From assembly GCF_902713425.1 (NCBI RefSeq), contig NC_081198.1, forward strand, positions 22,179,188 to 22,243,187: a DNA stretch of 64,000 nucleotides, given 5' to 3'. This document shows, in pieces, positions 49,007 through 60,623 of the stretch. The stretch comes from Acipenser ruthenus. Taxonomy: Eukaryota; Chordata; Actinopteri; Acipenseriformes; Acipenseridae. Under the pieces are notes generated by a model. It did not search any database. It was not told where the DNA came from and saw nothing but the letters and a program-made list of their open reading frames with translations. Each line of letters starts with the position of its first letter. The stretch's first letter is position 1. The position numbers were made by a program, and so were the translations under genes.

Positions 49007-50951
49007 CTATGATTGGGAGGTCGGGACACTCTTCCTACTCTTAGCTCTACGCTTGCTTCGAGGGGGCTTGGGCTTATTTGCAACTCCCATCACCCCTGAG
49101 AAGGTACTCACTGCTGCCTCGTCCAAGAAGGCACCGTCTTTATATGCACAGTACGTGGAGTTGTTGGGGCTATTCAACTCCCCACAAGGTAAGTCTGGTG
49201 GAACTTGCTCAGGGCCCCTCGGAACGTGTGGGTCAGCTTTGTCCTGGGGGGGGTTATGACAGACAGCATTCTTTGGCTGTTACCATCTGTTGAATTGGAG
49301 CTGTTAGCAGACTTCTGGCTTACCGCGTCCAGGGGTATTCCCATGTCCTCCAGTGCTGTATCTAGGAGGACCTCTAGGGGGCCCCTGGTTTTGCCCATAC
49401 AAGGGAGGGGGTCAAGGATGCTTTGAAGGGAGGCCCTTCGCTTGAAGAGGGTCATTGCTACCGAGGTACTGCTGGTCAGGGAAGGTGTTGACCCCGACCT
49501 CTCCCTCGGTGCATTAGTGAACACCTCTTCTGCGAGGTGTGCTAGGGTTTGTGCCAACGACTGGGAAGGCTGGCTGGGGATGCCCTGGCTGGCTGCTACC
49601 TGCCCACTAGGCGGCAGTGTAGCCGTCCCACTCGCCTCCGTCTCTGCCTGCGAGGGCAAGACTGGGGACTTTGTGTGGACATTAGCTGGTTTTGGATCTA
49701 TGGGGGCCACCTGCAACTTGCTGTCTTTGATCCTGATCTTCTTTCTTTTCCCCCCCTCGTCTCTACCCTTTCTTTTCCCCACCCTCTGCTGGTTCTTCAC
49801 TCCCTTCCCCTCCTTCTCACTCTCTCTTTCACTGTCGCTTTTGCTTTCCTCCCCCACGGACTCAATCATTATGGCGTCATAACGAGAGCCGAGGGGGAGT
49901 GCTGGCGCTGAGAGGGCCCTACTCAGGGGGGGGCCGCTGCTGGGTCCGGGCTCCCTCCCTGACTCGTGTTCTGCATCAGATGAGCTACTGGAGGAGCTAG
50001 TGGAGTGGCTGTTGTACTCTCTCTCTGGGCTGGGGGAAGGGGTCCTCGTAAAACGGGACATGTCTCGGGGGCGGGGGGGTGAGGGGGTGCTGGTGATGAT
50101 GGTGGTGCTGGAGTCTGGGTCTTGGATACTGTTGGTGGTGATGTGGACTGATCTTTGTTACTTGCTTCCTCTTCCTGCTCAGGCCTAGGCTTGTTCATGT
50201 TTGCCTTGCTGGCTCTGGCCATGTTGGCATAGGAAGAGGGGCAGTCCTTAAACAGGTGCCCCTTCTTTCCACACAAATTGCACTGCCTCTCTTCTCTGCA
50301 GTGGCTGGTCTCGTGGGGGGCGCCGCAGTTCCTGCACTTGACTACAGTACACGCGGCCGTCAGGTGTCCTAATTCCCCACATTTCCTGCAGAGTTTTGGC
50401 ATCCCATTATAGAATACCAGCCCTCTGTTGGGCCCTAACACTATGGAGTTTGGAATGTGGCGGACGCCTCCAATGCCCGATGGATCAACATTAAGGCGTA
50501 CCAGCCACTTTCTGGCTCCTGTCCAAACCCCATCTTCATCTGTAATTTTCCTCCCTTCTGATGACACCCTCCCATAGCGGTTAAGCCATGTTGTAATATC
50601 ATAGTCGCTAACAGCCTCATTGAAAAATTGGACAGTAACAACTTTCATTTCTCTGTCTGTCAGTGCATCCACACAAAATTCTTTGTATGGAGCGAGATAT
50701 TTATTCTCCCCCCAAAAGGACCACATTTCTTGTAACTTTTGGGGGTTCCTAAAACTGACCTCAAACACTTCCTTAAGCCCTGGCAATTTCACCAAACAAT
50801 TCAAGTCAGAAGGGGAAAAACCCATACCCCTCTGAAGAATGGTCCGGCTGAACTCCAGTCTCGTCAGTCCTGGTTCCGTTTCATCTTGCTTGTTTCTTGT
50901 GAAGCGCACCGCATTGTGCCTCCTGGTTTCCTGGGTTGGCCGGAACGCCAT
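49007..50951 (-). pseudogene. Keno ORF1, copy H: full length but out of frame at C/G runs
   Basis: The start frame gives 342 residues ending at 49923; the rest of the protein is open in another frame from about 50061, then shifts again at a G run near 49246. The first run has five G where copy A has six; the third has eight where A has nine. There is no nonsense codon otherwise. Confidence 0.85.
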
Positions 50952-51799
50952 CCTTCAGCTGGCTCCTCCGATTGGGGTGGGAGAAGCCTCTGGACATCCG
51001 GGTTGTCTCTCTCTACGGAAAAGAGACAACGTAAGCAGCAAATCTGGGCAGTTGAAGGAACTATTACTTTAGTCCCTGAGGAGATGGTCGCCTCGCAAGA
51101 GGGACCCCCTCCCCAGGTGAACGGTGTCCTTCCCTGGCTGAGTAGGGGGCGCTGCTTGGCACCGAGACCACGTAGGAAGAATCGTGGCTGTGACGCCTCC
51201 TCGGGGTCCGGGGCCGCCCTCTGCTCCTCCCAGATGGCGCCCTCTGCTGGGCGCCTGCTGCTCTCTCGGTCTGGATCTCGATTACAATCAAGGGCTGGGG
51301 ATGAGGTCGTCTAGGTCATCAAAGGGTCCTCAAAGGTCGTCTGGATGGTAGGTCCTCCTTCTCTCTAACTCCAGGAACGTCTGGAAAAGCCGGAACCGCC
51401 TGAAAAAGAAAAAAACGGGAACCGCCTGAAAAAGAAAAAACTGCTCTCAACAGTCAACAAAATCTTGAAAGACCCTCGGCCTGGATTGGGCAAGCCAAAA
51501 CCAGACTGAGCATTAGTCTTCCAAAAAGTTGCCGAGCTGAAGAAAGCCAGTCAAAAATAAAAAAAATTCTGTTCCTCCTCACCCGAACAAACCTCTCACA
51601 GACCCTCGGAGGGAGCGGGCAATGCCACTACCCTCTAAACCTTAGTCTTAGAAAGATTTATTCGAACTGAAGAGAAGCCAGAGTATATGGCTGGCTAAGA
51701 AGGACCTGGCATAGGGACATGTTCCACCACACTTGTCTGGTTAGCTGCATGCTCCCAGGAAACAAACTGCTGCTGTCTACATCATCACCACATGTGAAT

Positions 51800-51873
51800 A
51801 AAAGAAAGAAAGACAGCAAGAAAGAAAGAGAGAAAGAAAGAGAAAGAAAGAAAGAGAGAAAGAAAAAAAAAGA
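51800..51873. repeat. Polypurine microsatellite, short form
   Basis: Short tract following the 5' junction of Keno H. Confidence 0.95.
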
Positions 51874-51983
51874 AGTAAAACGGCGGGAAAACTTGCATCA
51901 ACACTGGCACTCTCCCTCCAGCAGGGGTAGACAAAATGCTCACAGGAGAGATCCAGATCTGACTTTGACCAACGTTAGAGAAA

Positions 51984-52172
51984 GGTGTGCACCGTTCCCG
52001 GAGGTACTGCAATACCGGGCCGATGCGTGGAGTGGACGGAGCAAGCCCCTGTTCCATCTCCCGATTCCAAAAATCAATTTAATATATGGTCCCCTGATAG
52101 GGGACGTATCAGATATTAAACTGATAAGAACAGATACTACACTTGATCTTAGCCAAAAGGCCGAGAAGCGAT
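51984..52172 (-). ncRNA. RNU2: U2 snRNA gene copy 21 (complete, consensus)
   Basis: Complete consensus U2, PSE at 52222-52237. Its upstream spacer is intact only as far as the microsatellite, where the 3' end of Keno I begins at about 52633. Confidence 0.97.
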
Positions 52173-52221
52173 GGCGACTTGGCCCTTGCCCGGGGCCCCC
52201 CAGCCCGGACGGCACAGGGGG

Positions 52222-52237
52222 ATTCAAAGGTGGGTGC
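52222..52237 (-). promoter_or_regulatory. PSE of U2 copy 21
   Basis: Consensus PSE at -50 to -65. Confidence 0.72.
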
Positions 52238-52566
52238 AAAATTCCAAGCACAAGCAGACCCCCAAAAAACGGGCTGCTGCTTCCAGAGGGGAAATGTGCA
52301 ATTTAAGCAGGAGGAAACAAAACAAAGCAAAAATACACACATAACACCAAAAACAAAACATAAACTGGCGGAGTGCGTCTTACAAATAGTCATGCCAAGC
52401 TGCTATGCTGTGCAAGGTGCCTTGGGTAACTACAACTGTGCCTCGCTGGCTGGCTGGCTTGCTAAGAAGGTCCTGGCATAGGGACATGTTCCACCACACT
52501 TGTCTGGTTAGCTGCATGCTCCCAGGAAACAACCTGCTGCTGTCTACATCATCACCACATGTGAAT

Positions 52567-52632
52567 AAAAGAAAGAAAGACAGCAAGAAAGAAAGAGAGA
52601 AAGAAAGAGAGAAAGAGAGAAAGAAAGAGAGA
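52567..52632. repeat. Polypurine microsatellite, cut by Keno I 3' end
   Basis: The tract passes without a clear boundary into the Keno 3' UTR at gagattttac; the last bases of the element are missing or replaced. Confidence 0.93.
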
Positions 52633-53272
52633 AAGAGATTTTACATTTTTTACATTTACACCCATTCGTTTTTTTCATTCATTTTACATTTCTTTTAAAG
52701 ATGACATTCATGCATACAGACATACATTTTGTTTTAAAAGCATTTAAAATACATTTAAAAACACCAAGACAATTGTGCTTTGTACATGGTTAAAACATAC
52801 ACAGATTAAAATCAACATGAAAAAAACCTGTGCTGCTTTAAAAGTGACTGGAAAAAAAGAACCATCTATAAAAAACCAGTGTTTGTGAGGGCCGGGGAGT
52901 GCTCTCTAAAAAAGTTCAAAAGTGAACATAAAACTAGATCTAAAACAGGGACAGGGGAAAAGGGACAGTGTATAGAACAGTGAGTTAAAATTCTAAAATT
53001 TTAAAACACTTAAAATTCAACTTTTAATAGTTTACATTAAAAATCTTAAAGATACATAAAACAAAACAAAACAAAATCAAATAAAACATTCAACGTAAAT
53101 CAAATAAAAGTCCATAAAACTGAAACAAAAAGACTACATAAAACCAGGGCACCGTTGAAAAAACGGTCATGCCAGCTAAAAAGGGCGGAATGCTGGCATG
53201 ACAAAATAAATAAAAGGCTTAGCGGTGCCCCGTAGTCCCGCTCCTAGGAGCTAGCGGTTCCAGTTTTTTCCT

Positions 53273-56200
53273 TTATTCCATCTTCACGTCCTGAAGTCCG
53301 GCGATCCTCCACTCCGCGCAGGCCTTGTCCTTCCCGAGGGTCCGGATGTCCAGAATTACAAAGTCCTTGATAAGAGTTTGTGCCCTTCTGGTCGTGGTGA
53401 TAGTGTCTAGCTCCTGCTTGTGATAGACACAGACGTTACGGCCTTCCCACAGGATCTGCTTGACAACATTGATGACACGCCAAACGCACTTAGCTGTGCT
53501 GGTATCGATTCCTCCCGCAGGCCCATAGAGCACAGTCTCAGCGGTCATCTTGGCCGTGTCAGCAAACCTGTTTAGGAAGACAGAGACAGAGAGCCAGACA
53601 CTGCCAGCCACATCACACTCCCAGAAGATATGGGCTGGTGTTTCTCTCTTGCGGCACATTGCATAGGGGCATGTTTCTACTTGGGCTAGTCCCCTCCTGA
53701 ACATGAACGCTCGAGTGGGGAATGCACTGTGGACGGTGTTCCATGCTATATCCTTCTGGACATTACTGAGGCAGCTGTGAGACACATTCTCCCAGATTTT
53801 TTGGCTTTGGGTGAGGGAGAAAGTAGCTACTTTTTCAATTTCCTGGGAAGCGGCAAGATATTTAGTTACAGCCTTGTATTCCCAGGAGGCCAATTTTGCT
53901 TTATCTAAGCCCAATTTATATATAGTGTCCCTTAAGGTTCTATAATACAATGGGGGGTCCCAGGAGTACGGCACGGTGTTATCAATAGTGCAGAGGCCCA
54001 AGGCCCTGAGACAGGTGGCAAAATAGAAACGATTCATGTAACATACCTTCCTGTCCAGGGCCTGGATGTTCTTGATAGTTTGCGTGAGCCCCTGCACTCG
54101 GGTGAGCTGCACAACGTCCGGGACCCCCTTACCTCCCTTCTTGTCGGCTTTACTCAGGGTGGCTCGCTTTACCCTCTCCATCTTGCTGCCCCAGATAAAG
54201 CGGTGGATAATGCGGTCCACCACTTTTTTGGTGGTCCTGTCTGGGGGAAAGATTTTTCCTACATAAGAGAGGATGGGGAACAGTATAGACTTGGTTATTA
54301 ATACTCTACCCGTCATTGTTAAGGATCTTGTGCTCCATCCGCCAATCTTTTTACGGACCTGGTTAATGGCCGCCGTCCAGCTCTGGGCCCCCGAGCTATT
54401 GTTCTCGAAAATGAGGCCCAGAATCTTGATTTTGTCCTTTTTGACAGGGTACATGTCCGACAGTTCCCTATCTACCTGCCAATTTTTAGACACGTAGACT
54501 TCGCTCTTGGACTTATTAATCACTGCCCCGGTCGCCGTGCAGTACTTCTCAAGGATATTACTAATCCGAGGTACCGACGATGTGTTGGTGCAAATGAGTG
54601 ACACATCGTCCATATATGCTGTTGTTTTGACCTGGACCCCGTTGGATCCAGGCAGCTGGAAACCAGTTATATTGGTATCCCTACGAATTGCCTGCAGGAG
54701 GGGTTCAATGCACACGACATATAGCAGTGGGGATAGTGGGCAACCCTGTCTGACCCCTGACTGGATAGATATTTTACCAGTCAGGTGCCTGTTCACCAAG
54801 ACTCGGGTACTAATGTTTGTATATATGGTTTTAACCCACTCCCTAAGTCCAGGAGCGAATTTCATCTGGTCCATCACTTTGTACATATATTCATGGCTTA
54901 CCCTATCGAACGCCTTCTCCTGGTCAAGGTTGAACAGGCAGAGGGGATGGTTCCGTTCTCTAGAATAAGCCAGAATGTCCCTTGTTAACATTAAAATATC
55001 CGTGATGGACCTCCCTGGGACGCCACAAGCCTGGTCGGGGCCAATGACCAAAGGGAGGTGTACTTGTAGCCGGAGCATCAGAGCTTTGGCTAGTATCTTG
55101 TAATCCACGCAAAGGAGGCTGATTGGGCGCCAATTCCGTAGATCTTTAACTTCCCCTTTCTTATGAAGGAGAGTAATTACACTCTCCCGCATAGAAGGGC
55201 CCAACCGCTTCTCCCTGTAGACCGCTCTGTAGACCTCCGCTAAATGGACTTTTAGCATGTCCCAAAAAAGATGGTAATACTCACCCGGGATGCCATCTGG
55301 ACCTGGCGTCTTACCGGTGTTCATGGTCTTAACCGCCTGGGTGAGCTCCTCCAGCGTGAGTTCTGGGTCCTTCTCCTCCTCCTCGTCGTCCCGCACTGAG
55401 TCAGGCTCCAACTGGCTCAGGAACCACTCTATCAGGGTGTCATCTGTAGCTTTGATGTTATATAGGTCCCTATAGAAGTTCTCTACCACTTTTTTCACTC
55501 CCTCACTATCCTCTACTATCCTCCCCCTGCTGTCGAGCATGGAGGACATCAAGTGCCGCTTCTCCCTCGTTTTCTGGAAGAAGAAGCGAGTACACTTTTC
55601 GTCTTCCTCCATTTTTTGCACTTTTGCATTGTGCATGACCTTTCGTTGTTCCTCCCTACAAAGCACTGAAAGATCTAGCTTGGTCTGGGCTATCTCGTCG
55701 CTTACAGGGAACCCCCGAAGCTGAAGCAGGCTCAGATGCTGGAGGGCAGCATTCAGGTGTTTATATTTGGCCCTCCTTTCTTTTGCTTTCCTCTTGCCTG
55801 CTGCTATGAAATAACCCTTAGTTCTGATTTTGACCATCTCCCACCACTCTATAGGGGAGTTGAATAGGTCACGCAAAGTGGTCCACTCAACAAGCCTGCT
55901 CTTATAGGCTGCAGCTATGGAGGGGTCATCGAGTAAGGAGGTGTTTAATTTCCAAACCCCTGACCCCATCTGGGAGGTCTGAGGGACCTGCAATGTTACC
56001 TGCAGGAGCCTATGGTCAGAGAAGAAGACGGCCTGGGTGTCTACTGCCGTCTTCGTAAGGGAGCTGGTATGCAGGACGAGATCTATACGGGAGAAGGAGG
56101 TCCCAGATGAGCTCACCCAGGTAAAGGGAGGCACCAGGTCCTTACCTGCATCACACAGGGAGAAATCAGATATTACGGAGGACAAAACTCTACTAGAGCG

Positions 56201-56716
56201 GTCGTTGCGTGGCCTGCTCCGGTCTACGTCCCTCAGAGCACAATTGAAGTCACCTGACACGATGACGGGTACGTTCCCCAGCAGGAGTGGACGCAGCTGT
56301 GGAAAAAATTGAACTCTTTCGTTTTGGTTAGTGGGTGCGTAGACATTGACCAGTCTGAGGGGAGTGTTGTTGTATGTCACATCCACGCTCAGAATTCTAC
56401 CAGGTTCTACCTCCCTGCTGCTGCGGGAGGTAATAAATGGGTTTTTAAACAGGATACCTACTCCGTCGGCTCTGGCTATGTTGGAGCCCGACCAGAAGGA
56501 GTCCCCCAGGGTCCAACTCTCCTTCAGGTTCCTATAATCAGGGCTCGACGAAATACCACACTCCTGCAGAAAGATGAGATCTGCTTTCAAGTTAGCTAGA
56601 TAGTTTAGTACATCAAATCTTTTTTGTGTCTCCCTGATGCTCCTGACATTAACAGACACACATATCAGGGCCATCAGGGTAGCTAACAAGAAAAGGAGTC
56701 GCTGCGTCCACCCCAT
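53273..56716 (-). CDS. Keno ORF2, copy I: intact endonuclease-reverse transcriptase
   Basis: Open for 1147 residues with all catalytic motifs. Private changes include Asn for Asp after DYR, Met for Thr in the FWD-LKV stretch, and Met for Lys next to the first Cys pair of the C-terminal motif (CPYAMC); the Cys and His residues themselves are kept. Subfamily markers match F and G. Confidence 0.93.
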   Translation of the reverse strand: MGWTQRLLFLLATLMALICVSVNVRSIRETQKRFDVLNYLANLKADLIFLQECGISSSPDYRNLKESWTLGDSFWSGSNIARADGVGILFKNPFITSRSSREVEPGRILSVDVTYNNTPLRLVNVYAPTNQNERVQFFPQLRPLLLGNVPVIVSGDFNCALRDVDRSRPRNDRSSRVLSSVISDFSLCDAGKDLVPPFTWVSSSGTSFSRIDLVLHTSSLTKTAVDTQAVFFSDHRLLQVTLQVPQTSQMGSGVWKLNTSLLDDPSIAAAYKSRLVEWTTLRDLFNSPIEWWEMVKIRTKGYFIAAGKRKAKERRAKYKHLNAALQHLSLLQLRGFPVSDEIAQTKLDLSVLCREEQRKVMHNAKVQKMEEDEKCTRFFFQKTREKRHLMSSMLDSRGRIVEDSEGVKKVVENFYRDLYNIKATDDTLIEWFLSQLEPDSVRDDEEEEKDPELTLEELTQAVKTMNTGKTPGPDGIPGEYYHLFWDMLKVHLAEVYRAVYREKRLGPSMRESVITLLHKKGEVKDLRNWRPISLLCVDYKILAKALMLRLQVHLPLVIGPDQACGVPGRSITDILMLTRDILAYSRERNHPLCLFNLDQEKAFDRVSHEYMYKVMDQMKFAPGLREWVKTIYTNISTRVLVNRHLTGKISIQSGVRQGCPLSPLLYVVCIEPLLQAIRRDTNITGFQLPGSNGVQVKTTAYMDDVSLICTNTSSVPRISNILEKYCTATGAVINKSKSEVYVSKNWQVDRELSDMYPVKKDKIKILGLIFENNSSGAQSWTAAINQVRKKIGGWSTRSLTMTGRVLITKSILFPILSYVGKIFPPDRTTKKVVDRIIHRFIWGSKMERVKRATLSKADKKGGKGVPDVVQLTRVQGLTQTIKNIQALDRKVCYMNRFYFATCLRALGLCTIDNTVPYSWDPPLYYRTLRDTIYKLGLDKAKLASWEYKAVTKYLAASQEIEKVATFSLTQSQKIWENVSHSCLSNVQKDIAWNTVHSAFPTRAFMFRRGLAQVETCPYAMCRKRETPAHIFWECDVAGSVWLSVSVFLNRFADTAKMTAETVLYGPAGGIDTSTAKCVWRVINVVKQILWEGRNVCVYHKQELDTITTTRRAQTLIKDFVILDIRTLGKDKACAEWRIAGLQDVKME

Positions 56717-56721
56717 AGCGA

Positions 56722-58668
56722 CTATGATTGGGAGGTCGGGACACTCTTCCTACTCTTAGCTCTACGCTTGCTTCGAGGGGGCTTGGGCTTATTTGCAACT
56801 CCCATCACCCCTGAGAAGGTACTCACTGCTGCCTCGTCCAAGAAGGCACCGTCTTTATATGCACAGTACGTGGAGTTGTTGGGGCTATTCAACTCCCCAC
56901 AAGGTAAGTCTGGTGGAACTTGCTCAGGGCCCCTCGGAACGTGTGGGTCAGCTTTGTCCTGGGGGGGGGGTTATGACAGACAGCATTCTTTGGCTGTTAC
57001 CGTCTGTTGAATTGGAGCTGTTAGCAGACTTCTGGCTTACCGCGTCCAGGGGTATTCCCATGTCCTCCAGTGCTGTATCTAGGAGGACCTCTAGGGGGCC
57101 CCTGGTTTTGCCCATACAAGGGAGGGGGTCAAGGATGCTTTGAAGGGAGGCCCTTCGCTTGAAGAGGGTCATTGCTACCGAGGTACTGCTGGTCAGGGAA
57201 GGTGTTGACCCCGACCTCTCCCTCGGTGCATTAGTGAACACCTCTTCTGCGAGGTGTGCTAGGGTTTGTGCCAACGACTGGGAAGGCTGGCTGGGGATGC
57301 CCTGGCTGGCTGCTACCTGCCCACTAGGCGGCAGTGTAGCCGTCCCACTCGCCTCCGTCTCTGCCTGCGAGGGCAAGACTGGGGACTTTGTGTGGACATT
57401 AGCTGGTTTTGGATCTATGGGGGCCACCTGCAACTTGCTGTCTTTGATCCTGATCTTCTTTCTTTTCCCCCCCTCGTCTCTACCCTTTCTTTTCCCCACC
57501 CTCTGCTGGTTCTTCACTCCCTTCCCCTCCTTCTCACTCTCACTTTCACTGTCGCTTTTGCTTTCCTCCCCCACGGACTCAATCCTTATGGCGTCATAAC
57601 GAGAGCCGAGGGGGAGTGCTGGCACTGAGAGGGCCCTACTCAGGGGGGGGCCGCTGCTGGGTCCGGGCTCCCTCCCTGACTCGTGTTCTGCATCAGAGGA
57701 GCTACTGGAGGAGCTAGTGGAGTGGCTGTTGTACTCTCTCTCTGGGCTGGGGGAAGGGGTCCTCGTAAAACGGGACATGTCTCGGGGGCGGGGGGGTGAG
57801 GGGGTGCTGGTGATGATGGTGGTGCTGGAGTCTGGGTCTTGGATACTGTTGGTGGTGATGTGGACTGATCTTTGTTACTTGCTCCCTCTTCCTGCTCAGG
57901 CCTAGGCTTGTTCATGTTTGCCTTGCTGGCTCTGGCCATGTTGGCATAGGAAGAGGGGCAGTCCTTAAACAGGTGCCCCTTCTTTCCACACAAATTGCAC
58001 TGCCTCTCTTCTCTGCAGTGGCTGGTCTCGTGGGGGGCGCCGCAGTTCCTGCACTTGACTACAGTACACGCGGCCGCCAGGTGTCCTAATTCCCCACATT
58101 TCCTGCAGAGTTTTGGCATCCCATTATAGAATACCAGCCCTCTGTTGGGCCCTAACACTATGGAGTTTGGAATGTGGCGGACGCCTCCAATGCCCGATGG
58201 ATCAACATTAAGGCGTACCAGCCACTTTCTGGCTCCTGTCCAAACCCCATCTTCATCTGTAATTTTCCTCCCTTCTGATGACACCCTCCCATAGCGGTTA
58301 AGCCATGTTGTAATATCATAGTCGCTAACAGCCTCATTGAAAAATTGGACAGTAACAACTTTCATTTCTCTGTCTGTCAGTGCATCCACACAAAATTCTT
58401 TGTATGGAGCGAGATATTTATTCTCCCCCCAAAAGGACCACATTTCTTGTAACTTTTGGGGGTTCCTAAAACTGACCTCAAACACTTCCTTAAGCCCTGG
58501 CAATTTCACCAAACAATTCAAGTCAGAAGGGGAAAAACCCATACCCCTCTGAAGAATGGTCCGGCTGAACTCCAGTCTCGTCAGTCCTGGTTCCGTTTCA
58601 TCTTGCTTGTTTCTTGTGAAGCGCACCGCATTGTGCCTCCTGGTTTCCTGGGTTGGCCGGAACGCCAT
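56722..58668 (-). pseudogene. Keno ORF1, copy I: full length but out of frame at C/G runs
   Basis: Same layout as copy H: 342 residues from the start codon to 57640, the C-terminal half open from about 57778 in another frame, and a ten-base G run near 56961-56970. Zinc knuckles are intact. Confidence 0.85.
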
Positions 58669-59516
58669 CCTTCAGCTGGCTCCTCCGATTGGGGTGGGAG
58701 AAGCCTCTGGACGTCCGGGTTGTCTCTCTCTACGGAAAAGAGACAACGTAAGCAGCAAATCTGGGCAGTTGAAGGAACTATTACTTTAGTCCCTGAGGAG
58801 ATGGTTGCCTCGCAAGAGGGACCCCCTCCCCAGGTGAACGGTGTCCTTCCCTGGTGGAGTAGGGGGCGCTGCTTGGCACCGAGACCACGTAGGAAGAATC
58901 GTGGCTGTGACGCCTCCTCGGGGTCCGGGGCCGCCCTCTGCTCCTCCCAGATGGTGCCCTCTGCTGGGCTCCTGCTGCTCTCTCGGTCTGGATCTCGACT
59001 ACAATCAAGGGCTGGGGATGAGGTCGTCTAGGTCATCAAAGGGTCCTCAAAGGTCGTCTGGATGGTAGGTCCTCCTTCTCTCTAACTCCAGGAACGTCTG
59101 GAAAAGCCGGAACCGCCTGAAAAAGAAAAAAACGGGAACCGCCTGAAAAAGAAAAAACTGCTCTCAACAGTCAACAAAATCTTGAAAGACCCTCGGCCTG
59201 GATTGGGCAAGCCAAAACCAGACTGAGCATTAGTCTTCCAAAAAGTTGCCGAGCTGAAGAAAGCCAGTCAAAAATAAAAAAAATTCTGTTCCTCCTCACC
59301 CGAACAAACCTCTCACAGACCCTCGGAGGGAGCGGGCAATGCCACTACCCTCTAAGCCTTAGTCTTAGAAAGATTTATTCGAACTGAAGAGAAGCCAGAG
59401 TATATGGCTGGCTAAGAAGGACCTGGCATAGGGACATGTTCCACCACACTTGTCTGGTTAGCTGCATGCTCCCAGGAAACAAACTGCTGCTGTCTACATC
59501 ATCATCACATGTGAAT

Positions 59517-59588
59517 AAAAGAAAGAAAGACAGCAAGAAAGAAAGAGAGAAAGAAAGAGAAAGAAAGAGAGAAAGAAAAAAAAAAGAA
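59517..59588. repeat. Polypurine microsatellite, short form
   Basis: Short tract following the 5' junction of Keno I. Confidence 0.95.
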
Positions 59589-59697
59589 GTAAAACGGCGG
59601 GAAAACTTGCATCAACACTGGCACTCTCCCTCCAGCAGGGGTAGACAAAATGCTCACAGGAGAGATCCAGATCTGACTTTGACCAACGTTAGAGAAA

Positions 59698-59886
59698 GGT
59701 GTGCACCGTTCCCGGAGGTACTGCAATACCGGGCCGATGCGTGGAGTGGACGGAGCAAGCCCCTGTTCCATCTCCCGATTCCAAAAATCAATTTAATATA
59801 TGGTCCCCTGATAGGGGACGTATCAGATATTAAACTGATAAGAACAGATACTACACTTGATCTTAGCCAAAAGGCCGAGAAGCGAT
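59698..59886 (-). ncRNA. RNU2: U2 snRNA gene copy 22 (complete, consensus)
   Basis: Complete consensus U2, PSE at 59936-59951. It lies just upstream of full-length Keno I. Confidence 0.97.
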
Positions 59887-59935
59887 GGCGACTTGGCCCT
59901 TGCCCGGGGCCCCCCAGCCCGGACGGCACAGGGGG

Positions 59936-59951
59936 ATTCAAAGGTGGGTGC
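59936..59951 (-). promoter_or_regulatory. PSE of U2 copy 22
   Basis: Consensus PSE at -50 to -65. Confidence 0.72.
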
Positions 59952-60289
59952 AAAATTTCAAGCACAAGCAGACCCCAAAAAAACGGGCTGCTGCTTCCAG
60001 AGGGGAAATGTGCAATTTAAGCAGGAGAAAACAAAACAAAGCAAAAACACACACATAACACCAAAAACAAAACATAAACTGGCGGAGTGCGTCTTACAAA
60101 TAGTCATGCCAAGCTGCTATGCTGTGCAAGGTGCCTTGGGTAACTACAACTGTGCCTCGCTGGCTGGCTGGCTTGCTAAGAAGGTCCTGGCATAGGGACA
60201 TGTTCCACCACACTTGTCTGGTTAGCTGCATGCTCCCAGGAAACAACCTGCTGCTGTCTACATCATCACCACATGTGAATAAAAGAAAG

Positions 60290-60378
60290 AAAGACAGCAA
60301 GAAAGAAAGAGAGAAAGAAAGAGAGAAAGAGAGAAAGAAAGAGAGAAAGAAAGAAAGAGAGAAAGAAAAAAAAAAGAA
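60290..60378. repeat. Polypurine microsatellite
   Basis: Standard tract upstream of the unit broken by Keno J. Confidence 0.95.
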
Positions 60379-60487
60379 GTAAAACGGCGGGAAAACTTGC
60401 ATCAACACTGGCACTCTCCCTCCAGCAGGGGTAGACAAAATGCTCACAGGAGAGATCCAGATCTGACTTTGACCAACGTTAGAGAAA

Positions 60488-60623
60488 GGTGTGCACCGTT
60501 CCCGGAGGTACTGCAATACCGGGCTGATGCGTGGAGTGGACGGAGCAAGCCCCTGTTCCATCTCCCGATTCCAAAAATCAATTTAATATATGGTCCCCTG
60601 ATAGGGGACGTATCAGATATTAA
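60488..60623 (-). pseudogene. U2 snRNA copy 23, 3' fragment disrupted by Keno J
   Basis: U2 nt 54-189 remain with the same breakpoint as at Keno A and B. One substitution at about 60525. Confidence 0.95.

Larger units (their letters stand above)
44916..51688 (-). mobile_element. Keno-type LINE, copy H (full length)
   Basis: About 6.77 kb with all parts. ORF2 is intact; ORF1 is interrupted only by length changes in C/G runs. The 3' end is at U2 nt 73/74. The 3' UTR shares markers with D (actatattac, gtgtgtggaac). Best candidate here for a recently active copy, together with I. Confidence 0.92.
52633..59405 (-). mobile_element. Keno-type LINE, copy I (full length, in microsatellite)
   Basis: About 6.77 kb with intact ORF2 and an ORF1 broken at the same C/G runs as H. 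The 3' end merges into the GAAA tract and lacks the usual terminal tactcttttatt. It carries the subfamily markers shared with F and G. Confidence 0.92.
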
